Position numbers and translations under genes: made by a program. A stretch of DNA of 64,000 nt from Amphritea sp. (GTDB lineage: Bacteria; Pseudomonadota; Gammaproteobacteria; Pseudomonadales; Balneatricaceae), in assembly GCF_016744155.1 (NCBI RefSeq), contig NZ_JADGEW010000019.1:22883-86882 (forward strand), read 5' to 3'. Of the stretch, positions 1 to 9,326 are shown piece after piece. The notes under the pieces were generated by a model, which saw only the letters and a program-made list of their open reading frames with translations, had not been told where the DNA came from and did not search any database. How positions within the stretch are numbered: the stretch's first letter is position 1; each line of letters opens with the position of its first letter.

Positions 1-1
1 A

Positions 2-376
2 CAACCTACATTTGAGCACCAGGGGCCAGAAGTATTCATCAATGCAGATCGTGATCGCCTGATGATGTCTATATCCCATTTAATTAAAAATGCACAAGAT
101 GCCACACCTAATACTGGCAAAGTAAGCATAAAGTTAGCATCCGCAGAGAATGAAGCTTTCATCGAAATATCAGATACAGGTAAGGGAATGGACCAAGAGT
201 TTATAAACAAAAAACTGTTCAAGCCGTTCGAGTCTACAAAATCAGCTGAAGGAATGGGAATCGGAGTCTATCTGACAAGAGATTACATCCAGCAGCTTGA
301 CGGACATATTTCAGTTAGTAGCATTGTTGGCGTGGGCACAACCTTCAGCCTCACCCTTAACGTAATGCAGAGGTAG
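2..376 (+). CDS. prsK: PEP-CTERM system sensor histidine kinase PrsK, C-terminal fragment
   Basis: The open frame runs in from the left edge, so only the last ~125 residues of a HATPase_c domain are present. Visible boxes are the N box (HLIKNAQDAT), the G1 box (SDTGKGM), the F box (LFKPFESTK) and the G2 box (GMGIGVY). PrsK is the membrane histidine kinase that partners PrsR in exosortase A systems. The stop is 3 nt before prsR, so the two are co-transcribed. The PrsK name rests on context (adjacent PrsR and the XrtA genes downstream) plus the NAQDAT region; the sensor and dimerisation domains lie outside the window. An internal ATG at 62 is not the start. Confidence 0.85.
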   Translation, partial: QPTFEHQGPEVFINADRDRLMMSISHLIKNAQDATPNTGKVSIKLASAENEAFIEISDTGKGMDQEFINKKLFKPFESTKSAEGMGIGVYLTRDYIQQLDGHISVSSIVGVGTTFSLTLNVMQR

Positions 377-379
377 GTT

Positions 380-1741
380 ATGGAAGACAACTTAGATACC
401 CCAGTAATTCTCATAGTAGAAGACGATCAGGGCTTACAAAGCCAACTCTGCTGGCACTTTGATCAGTATGAAATTATTGCTGTAGATAATCGCTCTGCAG
501 CCGTGGCAGCAATAAAGCAATACAAACCTTCAATTGTTCTTCAAGATCTGGGACTTCCACCTGAGCCCGATGGGGTAACGGAAGGAATGCTTTGCATAGA
601 GGAAATCTTAAATATTGACCCGAACTGTAAGATCCTTGTCATGACAGGGCGCTCAGAGCAGGAAAACGCCCTTAAAGCTATTTCATTAGGCGCCCATGAC
701 TTTTTTCATAAGCCAGTAAACACAGACACTCTGGACTTAATAATTGAAAGAACCTTACGAGTTCATCAGCTTGAAGAGCACAACCGGAAAGTTGAAAGCC
801 AATATAGTGACTGCCTGCTAGGCGTTATTACCACCGACCCTAAGATGCTAGAGATATGTGGGCTCATAGAAAAACTGGCACCGACAGAGATAACCTGCAC
901 ACTGCTAGGCGAAAGCGGAGTAGGTAAAGAAGTACTAGCCAAAGCATTACATAATCACAGCCAAAGAAAAAACGATCGTTTTATGGCCATAAATTGCGCT
1001 TCTATTCCAGAAAATCTGATAGAAAGTGAGCTATTTGGCTATGAGAAAGGCGCGTTTAGTGGTGCCGCAAAACGAACAGCAGGCAAAATTGAAACCGCCA
1101 ATAAGGGCACGCTATTTCTTGATGAGATAGGCGATATGCCGCTTAATTTACAGGCGAAATTATTACGTTTTTTACAGGAAAGGGTAATAGAAAGGGTTGG
1201 CGGAACCACTGAAATTGAAATCGATACGCGGGTTATCTGCGCCACCAACAAAGACCTGAAAGCAATGTCAGCTGAAGGCTTATTCAGAGAAGACCTGTAT
1301 TACCGAATCTGTGAGATGGAGATAAACATCCCCCCCCTGCGGGAGAGAATCGGTGACAAAGCCCTACTAGCAAAGTTTTTTCTTAAAAAATACTGTGAAG
1401 CCAATAACTTGCAAATCAAAGGTTTCACCAGCGATGCTCTGTTAGCCATAGAACAATACGAGTGGCCAGGCAACGTCAGAGAGATGGAAAACCGCCTAAA
1501 AACAGCCTCTATAATGTGCAATAACAAATATCTTGGGGCTGATGAGCTTAATTTACAAACCCCTGACGGAGAGAGCGAGCTAGCAATTTCCCTTAAGGAC
1601 ACCCGTAAACAGGCTGAGAGCTCCGCAATCACAAGAGCCCTGTCTATGACAGAGAACATTTCTGCCGCGGCTAAACTACTCGGGGTATCGCGCCCAACGT
1701 TGTACGATCTTATGAAAAAATACGAGATTACTCAGGATTAA
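380..1741 (+). CDS. prsR: PEP-CTERM-box sigma-54 response regulator PrsR
   Basis: A 453-residue NtrC-type activator. Residues 1-125 form a receiver domain with acidic pocket (EDD near 15-16), phospho-acceptor D56 (QDLGLPP) and K111. Residues ~150-385 are an AAA+ sigma-54 interaction domain with Walker A GESGVGKE (177-184), GAFSGA (224-229; the family's GAFTGA with Thr to Ser) and Walker B LFLDEIGD. Residues ~427-449 are a Fis-type helix-turn-helix (AAAKLLGVSRPTLYDLM). It should activate -24/-12 promoters of PEP-CTERM genes after phosphorylation by PrsK. Two such promoters are visible at about 2.46 and 24.61 kb. It follows prsK by 3 nt and ends at a bidirectional terminator. Confidence 0.93.
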   Translation: MEDNLDTPVILIVEDDQGLQSQLCWHFDQYEIIAVDNRSAAVAAIKQYKPSIVLQDLGLPPEPDGVTEGMLCIEEILNIDPNCKILVMTGRSEQENALKAISLGAHDFFHKPVNTDTLDLIIERTLRVHQLEEHNRKVESQYSDCLLGVITTDPKMLEICGLIEKLAPTEITCTLLGESGVGKEVLAKALHNHSQRKNDRFMAINCASIPENLIESELFGYEKGAFSGAAKRTAGKIETANKGTLFLDEIGDMPLNLQAKLLRFLQERVIERVGGTTEIEIDTRVICATNKDLKAMSAEGLFREDLYYRICEMEINIPPLRERIGDKALLAKFFLKKYCEANNLQIKGFTSDALLAIEQYEWPGNVREMENRLKTASIMCNNKYLGADELNLQTPDGESELAISLKDTRKQAESSAITRALSMTENISAAAKLLGVSRPTLYDLMKKYEITQD

Positions 1742-1770
1742 CTTCTTGGTATGTTTTTTTAAAACATAAA

Positions 1771-1796
1771 AAAACCGCCTATTGGCGGTTTTTTTT
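1771..1796. terminator. Bidirectional intrinsic terminator
   Basis: A 9-bp stem (1771-1779 with 1784-1792), loop TATT, T-tracts on both strands. It ends prsR on the + strand and the convergent PEP-CTERM gene on the minus strand. A second AT dyad (1750-1757 with 1761-1768) precedes it. Confidence 0.85.
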
Positions 1797-1801
1797 AAAT
1801 C

Positions 1802-2383
1802 CTATTGATTCCGACGCCTTCTAAACATCACCAACGAACCAAATAGAGCTGATCCAAACAACCAAAAAGCAGCCGGTACAGGTACAACCGCAACAGATGC
1901 AAAATTCGTAACATGGCTAATCTTTGAGATGCTAACCTTTGAAGTGTTAAATCCCATCAAAGCCAAATTAATAACCGCCCAACTAGATGACTCAGCATTA
2001 TCAAAAAGGAAATGTGTTGGACTGCCAGCTAACGAACTACCATTACCAGTCTTAACCAAATAGAATTCAACACTGTCGTCAATTCCCATAGCAAAAACAT
2101 CAGTGCTCTTTGAGCCGCCCTCGTAGACATCAAGCCAAGACATATCACCAGCACTCAGTTTTCCATCAAAAGCAATCTCATCAACAAAAAAGCTCTGAAC
2201 CCATGCCAGCTCAGTTTTTTCTCCGCTATTTTTAAGCTTAGCTGATGCATAAATAGCATCAACAGAGCCAACAGATGTACCATCAAAAAGCGATAGGGAA
2301 GCTGCACTGGCAGACTGCACAGCGCCGACACTAATAACCGCTATTATTACCAGCGCCTTTAATGTCCGTTCAATACTTTTCAC
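1802..2383 (-). CDS. PEP-CTERM (VPVPAA-type) sorted secreted protein
   Basis: A 193-residue exported protein. A GTG start at 2383 is chosen because it begins a clean Sec signal peptide (basic VKSIERTLK, hydrophobic core, cleavage near SASA/AS) and has an SD-like GAGTGGGA upstream; the frame stays open to 2512, but that extension has no role before a signal peptide. The C-terminus is a sorting signal: a VPVPAA motif, a hydrophobic segment WLFGSALFGSLVMF, then RRRRNQ. This is the tripartite layout recognised by exosortase A, with the PEP core degenerated to PVPAA as is common in gammaproteobacteria. The ~140-residue middle is Ser/Ala-rich with no recognised domain. A sigma-54-type promoter and putative PrsR site lie upstream. 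Confidence 0.85.
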   Translation of the reverse strand: MKSIERTLKALVIIAVISVGAVQSASAASLSLFDGTSVGSVDAIYASAKLKNSGEKTELAWVQSFFVDEIAFDGKLSAGDMSWLDVYEGGSKSTDVFAMGIDDSVEFYLVKTGNGSSLAGSPTHFLFDNAESSSWAVINLALMGFNTSKVSISKISHVTNFASVAVVPVPAAFWLFGSALFGSLVMFRRRRNQ

Positions 2384-2450
2384 GATGTAAAATCCCACTC
2401 GATATGCACTCTCTTCACACAACCCTTGTAAAACAGCCTTATACGAAGGC

Positions 2451-2468
2451 AAGCAAAATACACACCAA
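2451..2468 (-). promoter_or_regulatory. Sigma-54 (-24/-12) promoter of the PEP-CTERM gene
   Basis: On the minus strand the sequence reads TTGGTGTGTATTTTGCTT: GG and GC are exactly 10 nt apart, fitting TGGYRY-N5-TTGC. The expected start (~2441) is 58 nt before the GTG at 2383 and would lie downstream of the longer ATG at 2512, which supports the GTG start. Confidence 0.65.
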
Positions 2469-2530
2469 TAATCACAAGCCATTGTTATAAATGGAATATT
2501 CTTCAACGCCACATATCAATATTTTGATAC

Positions 2531-2550
2531 TGTAAGAAAAACCGACAGCC
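2531..2550 (-). promoter_or_regulatory. Putative PrsR activator site (PEP-CTERM box), copy 1
   Basis: A 20-bp motif, on the + strand TGTAAGAAAAACCGACAGCC, 65 bp upstream of the -24 element. It matches 15 of 20 positions with the motif at 24697-24716, which stands 75 bp upstream of another -24/-12 promoter. The ends form an imperfect dyad (TGT...ACA). Confidence 0.55.
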
Positions 2551-2562
2551 GGCAACTAAATA

Positions 2563-3432
2563 TCACTCATCATACTGCGATTGAGAACGCTTACGCATCA
2601 CTTTAGGCTCACACCCCAGTGCTAACAAACCACCCTCAGCTCGATTTTTCAGTACAGAACGCACATACACCTCATCAATATTCAGCTGCTGATCTGCAAA
2701 ACCATATGACAAAACAGTATCGCATACCACATTAAGAATTCGTGGCACCCCACCGCTCACAAAATGCATCATATGACATGCCTTAGCAGTCAATAGCGGC
2801 TCTTTCCTTCCAGCAAGAAGCATACGATGCTCAAGGTACTCGACCGTCTCTTCAAGACTAAGCACCGGTACGTGGTAATCAACCGCCACTCTTTGAACAA
2901 ACTGCTTTAACTTAGGGTGCCTAAGTTTATCGCGAAGCTCTGGTTGCCCAACCAATACAATCTGTAAAATCTGGCGGGCACCAAAGTTTATATTAGATAA
3001 GGTTCTTAACTGCTCAAGCAGTTCGATCGACAGGTTCTGAGCTTCGTCAATAATAAGGATTGAATGTCGTCCCGCGTCATACTCCACATTAAGAAAATAC
3101 CGAAGCTGATCATATTGAACAATTTGATTTTCAGCTAAGTAATCCTGACCAAAAGAATGCAATACCCAGGGCAATAGTTCACCCATATTCTCATGGGTAT
3201 TATTTAGTAAGCCAACGGTCTGATCTTCATCTAGCGAATCTAGCAACCGGGCGACTAACGTCGTTTTACCGGCACCAATCTCACCGGTAATCACACTAAA
3301 ACCAGCCTGATTTAACAAGCCGTATTCCAGCATCGCAAAAGCCGCAGTGTGCGACTTCCCCATATACAAAAGGCTGGGGTCCGTTTGCAATGTAAATGGC
3401 TTTTCAGTGAAGCCATAAAATTCTTCGTACAA
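2563..3432 (-). CDS. XrtA/PEP-CTERM-associated ExeA-like ATPase
   Basis: A 289-residue AAA ATPase of the ExeA/GspA-like family restricted to PEP-CTERM EPS loci. It begins MYEEFYGFTEKPF, as ExeA homologues do. Walker A is GEIGAGKTT (50-58), Walker B ILIIDEAQ (125-132), followed by a sensor region (QILQIVLVGQPEL). There is no transmembrane segment or peptidoglycan-binding domain, so it is cytosolic. Its biochemical role in the EPS/exosortase system is not established; an energising or assembly role is inferred. It sits 40 nt downstream of prsT on the same strand and is likely co-transcribed. Confidence 0.88.
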   Translation of the reverse strand: MYEEFYGFTEKPFTLQTDPSLLYMGKSHTAAFAMLEYGLLNQAGFSVITGEIGAGKTTLVARLLDSLDEDQTVGLLNNTHENMGELLPWVLHSFGQDYLAENQIVQYDQLRYFLNVEYDAGRHSILIIDEAQNLSIELLEQLRTLSNINFGARQILQIVLVGQPELRDKLRHPKLKQFVQRVAVDYHVPVLSLEETVEYLEHRMLLAGRKEPLLTAKACHMMHFVSGGVPRILNVVCDTVLSYGFADQQLNIDEVYVRSVLKNRAEGGLLALGCEPKVMRKRSQSQYDE

Positions 3433-3472
3433 TTAAATACTCCCTTTCACAGCATTCTGGAAAGACAATTGA

Positions 3473-5839
3473 TTATAAGCCCTTAAGAGCTTCGCGAGCA
3501 GAAGCTACCCACACTACATCATCGTCAGAAAGAGATATCGCTTTCTCTAACTCTGCACGCGCTTTCTCAATATCACCTACAGCTTTATAAGACATACCTA
3601 GGTGATAACGAAATTCTGCAAATTCAGGAATTGATTTTACTGCATTCTCATGGAAGTAAAGCGCATCATTGAACTCTCCACGCTTATAATTTATCCAACC
3701 AAGGGTATCTTGATAGTATGGCACTTCGGAATCACGAAATCGCGCAGCAAGTTTTTTAGCACGGTCAAGATCCAAATACTCATCAGTGTCACTCAAGATA
3801 GCAGCAAGGTTATTAGCGGCCACATCTGTTTCAGGGTGCTGATTTAGTATGGAAGAATAGAGCTCAATTGCTTTTGGTAAATCACCACTGGCCTGGTAAA
3901 TACTAGCTAGATTCAAAGAAAGCATGAGATTGTCAGGTAGATGCGCAAGCCCTGATTGCAGCACAGCTATGGCATCCTGTGCGCGATCAAGCCCCAACAA
4001 AAAGGCACTCAGTTTTACATAAGCATCGACATTACCAGGCTGTATCTCAATAGCAGACTCAAATGTAGATTTGGCTAAGTCTGTTTTTTTCTCAAAAGCA
4101 TATAACTGAGCTAGTAATGACTTACCCGTATAATTATCTGAATCGATACTTAGAACAGATAGTAAAAAACTTTCAGCAGCTTCTATTTTCCCGGTTGCGA
4201 CATAAGAACGCACGAGAGTAACCATTGGAAGAGATTTATCTTCAGCCATATCATAGGCTTTTTCAAAAGACGCTACACCTTGCTGAAACTGCTTAGATCC
4301 GAGATACGCTGCCCCTCGAATCCGCTCCGCGGCCCCCTTCTCAATATTTTCGAGCTGCTGGGCTATTACATGAGCGCCCTCCCAGTCTTTAAGTGTCAAT
4401 TTAATTTGAGCCATCATTTTCAATGCATCTACATCTGACGACGCTCCAGCTAGAAAACGGCCTAGAATATCTTCAGCTTGAGAGAAACGCTTTAACTTAA
4501 CCAATAAACTGCTATAGGAAAGAACAACTGGGCGGTATGTCTCATCAGCCCGTAAAGCTTTTGCATACTGGTCTAATGCTAGTTCAGTACGGCCTTGCTG
4601 TTCGTGCGCTCTACCTAATAACCCAAGAACGGCCGGGGAATTAGGGCTGGACTTAAGAACAGCTCTGAGTTTTGATATAGCCTGCTCAGCGTTATTCTCA
4701 ACTAACAAGCGCTTTGATTCTGTAACAACGGCCTCAGCATTATTCGGTTCTGCAGCCAGCACTTGCTGCAAATATTTACCCCCCTCTTCGAGATCCCCCT
4801 CAGAAAACGCTATGATCGCTAATCGGTTTTTAGCTTTTAAAACCATTTCACCACTATCATCTTTGGATGCAATCTCTTCCAAAAGAGCTTTAGCCTGTTC
4901 AATTTCACCTGTCTGTTGAAGCCTGTTTACAAGATTGAAGCCTAACTCATGATTTTCGGGTTGAGCTTGTAAGAACTCACTCAACGTATGAATTGCAGCC
5001 TCTTGATTGTTAAATTTGCTAATAAACTCTACCAATACAAGCTTTGCCTGATTATTTTTAGGCTCCTGACTAACCAATCTTCTCAGAGTTGCTTCCGCGC
5101 GATCAAATTCTTCGAAAGAGATAAACTGCTTAGCCAACGCAAAGTAATATTCGTCTTTCTCCGGCTCCAGCTCTATCAATTGATTAAACACCACAACAGC
5201 ACCGTCAAGATCTTTCATGCTATTGAAGGCTTTGATTTTCATGACATGAAGCAGCAGATCATCACTCTTACTTACCCCATCAAGAAAACTAATAGCTCCT
5301 TGTGGATCTTCCGACTCAAGTCTTTCTGAGGCAAGAACCATAATCGCTTCAACGTTTTCAGGCTCCTTAGATAAGACAAATTGAGCTTCAGCAACTGCCC
5401 CCTCTAGATCACCAATTTTAAACAACAACAGTGCTCTGAAAGCGCGAACATCAACAGAGTCTGGCGCTAATGCTAACGCTTTATCACTCCGTTTAATGGC
5501 ACTATCTAGCTGCTGGCCCGCTAATTCTAGATTACCTATCGCAACAATAGCATCGATATGATTCGGGTCTAACTCCAGCACTTTTTGTAAGTATCGATAA
5601 ACCTTAGGCCACTCTTTGTTTTTTTCGAATACTTTTGTAAGAAGAAACAACCCTTCAATATTATTTGGATTAACCTGCATCGCATTACTGAATTCGATAT
5701 GCGCAGCTTCGTAATTACCTTCTGCCAAGAAATCCTTAGCTCTATCAACATAAGCTTGAGCTTTCTCATCCGGTGAATCACAACCGGCCAAGGTAACAGC
5801 AACAGCCATAAACAGAACACGAAACTTTGACTTAAACAT
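3473..5839 (-). CDS. prsT: PEP-CTERM system TPR-repeat lipoprotein PrsT
   Basis: A 788-residue lipoprotein built almost entirely of tetratricopeptide repeats (roughly 20, recurring A..LL...P.N.EA). The ATG at 5839 is chosen because GGAGAG lies 5-6 nt upstream and it opens directly into a lipoprotein signal, MFKSKFRVLFMAVAVTLAGC, with lipobox LAGC and Cys20. An upstream ATG adding 8 residues has no good RBS. PrsT proteins accompany exosortase A, PrsK and PrsR and are thought to scaffold the periplasmic/outer-membrane side of EPS biosynthesis. It lies between the exosortase and the ATPase in one minus-strand run. Confidence 0.9.
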   Translation of the reverse strand: MFKSKFRVLFMAVAVTLAGCDSPDEKAQAYVDRAKDFLAEGNYEAAHIEFSNAMQVNPNNIEGLFLLTKVFEKNKEWPKVYRYLQKVLELDPNHIDAIVAIGNLELAGQQLDSAIKRSDKALALAPDSVDVRAFRALLLFKIGDLEGAVAEAQFVLSKEPENVEAIMVLASERLESEDPQGAISFLDGVSKSDDLLLHVMKIKAFNSMKDLDGAVVVFNQLIELEPEKDEYYFALAKQFISFEEFDRAEATLRRLVSQEPKNNQAKLVLVEFISKFNNQEAAIHTLSEFLQAQPENHELGFNLVNRLQQTGEIEQAKALLEEIASKDDSGEMVLKAKNRLAIIAFSEGDLEEGGKYLQQVLAAEPNNAEAVVTESKRLLVENNAEQAISKLRAVLKSSPNSPAVLGLLGRAHEQQGRTELALDQYAKALRADETYRPVVLSYSSLLVKLKRFSQAEDILGRFLAGASSDVDALKMMAQIKLTLKDWEGAHVIAQQLENIEKGAAERIRGAAYLGSKQFQQGVASFEKAYDMAEDKSLPMVTLVRSYVATGKIEAAESFLLSVLSIDSDNYTGKSLLAQLYAFEKKTDLAKSTFESAIEIQPGNVDAYVKLSAFLLGLDRAQDAIAVLQSGLAHLPDNLMLSLNLASIYQASGDLPKAIELYSSILNQHPETDVAANNLAAILSDTDEYLDLDRAKKLAARFRDSEVPYYQDTLGWINYKRGEFNDALYFHENAVKSIPEFAEFRYHLGMSYKAVGDIEKARAELEKAISLSDDDVVWVASAREALKGL

Positions 5840-5891
5840 AATAACTCTCCATAAAAGCAACAAAATCGCCGTTACCTAGAAAACAAACTAA

Positions 5892-7463
5892 TTATTGCGG
5901 CAAAAAATCAGGTAAGTAAATTGCCATATCTCTTATAAAGTTCTGTAACTTCATATCAGCTTTATCAAAGTCATCATTGTTAACCAATACATTTACCCGG
6001 ATCAAAGCACCATCAGAACGCTTGTCAAATACCGCGCTTGATATGAGCGAAGCTCGGGCAAGATATTCATCGGTATAACTCACACCTTTCTGATCAATCC
6101 AATAATATACTAATTGCGTGAATTCTCCTTTACGAATAACAACCCGATTAGCAGCTTTAGTTTCACCAGTCGCGCGATAATTAAACTCAACCACACTTTC
6201 ATCAGCAACAACCCATCCCCCACCCGGTATACACACCTTCGGCGAGTGCAGTGCACTGCCATCTTTTTGTTGTTCGTAATACACCATATAAAGATTTACT
6301 TCTTCTTCAGAGCTACTATCACGGTACGAACCCAGAAAGTAATCGTCAGCTCTTAAAATATCTAATACCTCCTGTTCCAAGTACGATAGATCTACATTGC
6401 TACTACCGATACGCATAGGAAAGGAGTTAAACTTTTCACGAGTAGGGATAATTATTTGTTCATTGACACTATAGTAATTAGCTAAACCACCGAGCACTAC
6501 AACCGGAATAACAAAGAAAACCACCTTAATCATGGATATACAAAAACGAATAGGCGAATACGCATTGTTAGCAGAGTCATCACCAAAATCGAAAAGATCA
6601 AATATAGATTGTGATGATTTAAATATCAGTTTATAAAGCCATACTTCAGCAATAAGGATTAAGAAGGCAGCCATAAACACAACCCAGCCTTCAAAATCAT
6701 GCAAAAAGCCCTCTGCTGCGGCCACACCAAAACTCTTAACTAGCAAACCCGTCACAGCAATCCTAAGACTGTTCATAACGATGGTCACGGGAACAGTCGA
6801 TACGATCAGAAAAGCTTTAAACCAGAGTGGAGCTCTTAAGAAATATGCCACGATCAAAGCAATACTTATCAGCGGATAAAGATAGCGAAGCCCGCTGCAG
6901 GCCTCAACAACCTGAAGCTTATAAGCCCCAAGGTCGATAATATTACCCTCTAGAAAAACAGGTATTCCCATAGCACGTATCATCCAGGTACCCATCTCAG
7001 ATGAGATTAGCTGTAACCCTGCAGTCAATGAAGAGATCAAGAGATACGGCAAGGGAATTACGAGCACCAATAGAGCTAAAGGCACCAGAGCTATTCTAAA
7101 CAGCGCCCAACCACCAATAAAAAGAACATAACCGGTCAGCACAATAATAAAGGAATAATGTTTAACTGACTCGAGATCGGCTAGCACTGCTGAAACATAT
7201 AGCGTTAAACCTAAAAACGAGCAGATGACTCCTGATGTTGCCGACCGCAGAGGCAAACGACTAATCTCACCCCTTTTAGACCAAAGAATATAAGCACCTA
7301 TAAAAGGCATAAACAGCCCATGCCCATACTCTTCACTATTCCACCATTCAAGAACCAAAGAATATAGGCTTTCTGAGAACAGAAGCAGTATTAATACGAG
7401 AAGAGATAACACCACTGGCAAACCAAATACACGTATACTACCTTCCTGGGTTTCAGAAGCCAT
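5892..7463 (-). CDS. xrtA: Exosortase A fused to EpsI domain
   Basis: A 523-residue inner-membrane protein. Residues 1-~285 form the exosortase core with about eight transmembrane helices and the catalytic triad of the family: Cys189 (EACSGLRYL), Arg234 (NSLRIAVTG) and His255 (FLHDFEGW). After another hydrophobic segment near 310-330, residues ~330-523 form a periplasmic EpsI domain (VCIPGGGWVV; QLVYYWIDQKG). Exosortase A is the predicted transpeptidase-like enzyme that cleaves PEP-CTERM tails during export. XrtA and EpsI occur both as separate genes and fused; here they are fused. It begins immediately after the stop of the upstream glycosyltransferase subunit. Three PEP-CTERM substrates are visible in the window. 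Confidence 0.93.
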   Translation of the reverse strand: MASETQEGSIRVFGLPVVLSLLVLILLLFSESLYSLVLEWWNSEEYGHGLFMPFIGAYILWSKRGEISRLPLRSATSGVICSFLGLTLYVSAVLADLESVKHYSFIIVLTGYVLFIGGWALFRIALVPLALLVLVIPLPYLLISSLTAGLQLISSEMGTWMIRAMGIPVFLEGNIIDLGAYKLQVVEACSGLRYLYPLISIALIVAYFLRAPLWFKAFLIVSTVPVTIVMNSLRIAVTGLLVKSFGVAAAEGFLHDFEGWVVFMAAFLILIAEVWLYKLIFKSSQSIFDLFDFGDDSANNAYSPIRFCISMIKVVFFVIPVVVLGGLANYYSVNEQIIIPTREKFNSFPMRIGSSNVDLSYLEQEVLDILRADDYFLGSYRDSSSEEEVNLYMVYYEQQKDGSALHSPKVCIPGGGWVVADESVVEFNYRATGETKAANRVVIRKGEFTQLVYYWIDQKGVSYTDEYLARASLISSAVFDKRSDGALIRVNVLVNNDDFDKADMKLQNFIRDMAIYLPDFLPQ

Positions 7464-7949
7464 TTAAATCCCTTTAACAAAATTAGATATTGTATTGATC
7501 AACGTGGCAGAGACACTTAGAACATCTTCACCCGGTGCTTCAGCATTAACTTTAAAAGTTTGCTCTATGGCAAGCTCAAGTTCTTTGTAGCTATCAACAA
7601 CACTAACGAGCGATAATTTACCGAATTGCTTTGCTGTTGATAGCTGGTGATCATTACGGTGCTCACCTTTATCGGCATGTCGTGGCATAAGAATGAGAGG
7701 TTTACCATACTTAACACCGGAGATAATAGTTCCCATACCTACATGACCAATAATAACATCCGCTTCAGATAATTTCTGTTCATACTCATCAGGTGTCATG
7801 CTAACAACGGTTATGATGTTTGTTGTTACATAACGAGTCTGACCAATTTGAGCAAAAACTTCAACTTTAGGGTTTTTTGAAGCCCAGTCATCAACTACCT
7901 GAATTAGCCGTTCGAATGGTAATTGTGTGCCTACCGTAACGAAAATCAT
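7464..7949 (-). CDS. PssE/Alg13-like glycosyltransferase subunit
   Basis: A 161-residue GT28 C-terminal-domain protein (MIFVTVGTQLPFERLI; DVIIGHVGMGTIISGVKYGKPLILMPR). In two-subunit enzymes such as Alg13/Alg14 and rhizobial PssE/PssD this half binds the sugar nucleotide. Its partner lies directly upstream with a 4-nt ATGA overlap, indicating translational coupling. PssD/PssE adds glucuronic acid in rhizobial EPS; a glucuronosyl role here is inferred and is compatible with the ugd gene in the window. Confidence 0.85.
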   Translation of the reverse strand: MIFVTVGTQLPFERLIQVVDDWASKNPKVEVFAQIGQTRYVTTNIITVVSMTPDEYEQKLSEADVIIGHVGMGTIISGVKYGKPLILMPRHADKGEHRNDHQLSTAKQFGKLSLVSVVDSYKELELAIEQTFKVNAEAPGEDVLSVSATLINTISNFVKGI

Positions 7950-8392
7950 ATTACAGACCCGGCAAAGAGTGGGCCATCATCATCAGCAAGATGTTCCCAT
8001 TGCGTTAGATAAAGATCTGCATATTTTTTAGCCTTAATCCCACTCAAAGAAAGAGTATCACAGTTAGCGATGCTATCAACCCATATAGTCTTAGAGCCCA
8101 GCTTTCGGCCAAAAAATAACGCAAAAAGGCCAACGGAAGCACCTGTTGTAATGATTACATCAGGTCGAACCTTTAATAACGTTATCAACACAACAAAAGC
8201 CTGCCACAGAAGCCGTAGCTTATTCCAACGAGAGGCATCAGGGATATAATAAAAAGCATTATCAGGGTGATGTTGATGATAGCTTCGCTCTGTCGACGCA
8301 TATATAAGCTCGCAATCACTAAACGCTGGCTCCAATCGGCACATTTGAACCCAGTGACCACCAGACGAAGATACAAATAGCGCTTTAGTCAA
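7946..8392 (-). CDS. PssD/Alg14-like membrane-anchoring glycosyltransferase subunit
   Basis: A 148-residue protein of the Alg14/PssD family: an N-terminal SSSGGHWVQM acceptor-side motif, a hydrophobic segment near residues 60-75 and ITTGASVGLFALFFGR. In the family this subunit recruits the catalytic Alg13/PssE partner to the inner membrane and binds the lipid-linked acceptor. Its stop overlaps the start of the downstream partner by 4 nt, so the pair should form one heteromeric glycosyltransferase. Confidence 0.85.
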   Translation of the reverse strand: MTKALFVSSSGGHWVQMCRLEPAFSDCELIYASTERSYHQHHPDNAFYYIPDASRWNKLRLLWQAFVVLITLLKVRPDVIITTGASVGLFALFFGRKLGSKTIWVDSIANCDTLSLSGIKAKKYADLYLTQWEHLADDDGPLFAGSVI

Positions 8393-8443
8393 TTAAACAT
8401 TCCTCGATGCAAACAATAAAGTATATATGAACAAATACAGAAA

Positions 8444-9277
8444 CTAGGTTCTTGATGATTCATCCCGCTCCCAAATAGTATTTTTAGATTCTGAATAATA
8501 ATATCGAGCACGAAGAATCGTGAAACATTGCACAGACACATAAATAATTATCGATATAAGGTCAAAGGGATTCTTTTTCAAAAAATCAAAAAGATCTGAG
8601 ATACCATTATTACTAACCTTTCTTAACATAGGAAACTTTCTAAGCAACTGCTTATTTCCATATCGAGAACGCGATTTAATCTTGATTAAGTCCCAAATAC
8701 CAACCGGAGAAATACATTCAAATGAGACATCCTTCCTATGTAAGATATCCTGCTCAGAAAAAGTGTGTTTAACAAAAGCATCATCAGCAATAACATCAGG
8801 AAACTCAATAAAACTATTACGAGCCTTTTCGGATAAAACAAAAAGACCACCTACGCGCCGATCATAATGAGGCATAGAGGTCCATACCTTGTTAAAAGAC
8901 CTAACAAGATAACCTGAACACGAGTCATTCAAAGACATAGATGGGGAAACAACCATCAAACTATCATCGGATTGAAAGCTAGAAGCAAGTTTAATAATGT
9001 CAGCACCACTAACCATTAAATCAGCATCAAGATAAACGCGAGGAAAATACGAAGCATGTCGATCAGCTTCATTCAGAGCATTTACTTTTGAAGGCTTAGA
9101 TATTTCGAGCACCTCGACACCCGCCACACTTCTTGCTATAGAGGCCGTATTATCAGAGCACCCATTGCAAGCCACGATAACCTGCACACTTTGAGCAGCA
9201 ATTCCTTCATATAAGTTTGACAAACAACGAGCAATGACTGACGCTTCATTATGTGCAGGAATAATTATTGATATCAT
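8444..9277 (-). CDS. GT2 family glycosyltransferase
   Basis: A 277-residue GT-A fold enzyme: nucleotide-binding start ISIIIPAHNEASVI, the CNGCSDNT loop and the metal-binding DAD at residues 84-86 (YLDADLMV). One hydrophobic segment near residue 245 suggests membrane association. Donor and linkage cannot be told from sequence. It is 52 nt upstream of the PssD/PssE pair on the same strand and only 49 bp from the divergent 818-codon gene, so that short gap must hold both start regions. Base composition is AT-rich, as in the other sugar genes of the cluster. Confidence 0.85.
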   Translation of the reverse strand: MISIIIPAHNEASVIARCLSNLYEGIAAQSVQVIVACNGCSDNTASIARSVAGVEVLEISKPSKVNALNEADRHASYFPRVYLDADLMVSGADIIKLASSFQSDDSLMVVSPSMSLNDSCSGYLVRSFNKVWTSMPHYDRRVGGLFVLSEKARNSFIEFPDVIADDAFVKHTFSEQDILHRKDVSFECISPVGIWDLIKIKSRSRYGNKQLLRKFPMLRKVSNNGISDLFDFLKKNPFDLISIIIYVSVQCFTILRARYYYSESKNTIWERDESSRT

Positions 9278-9326
9278 TTATTTATCACCATCATACGACC
9301 AATGAAAAACCACAAAAGACCACAAT

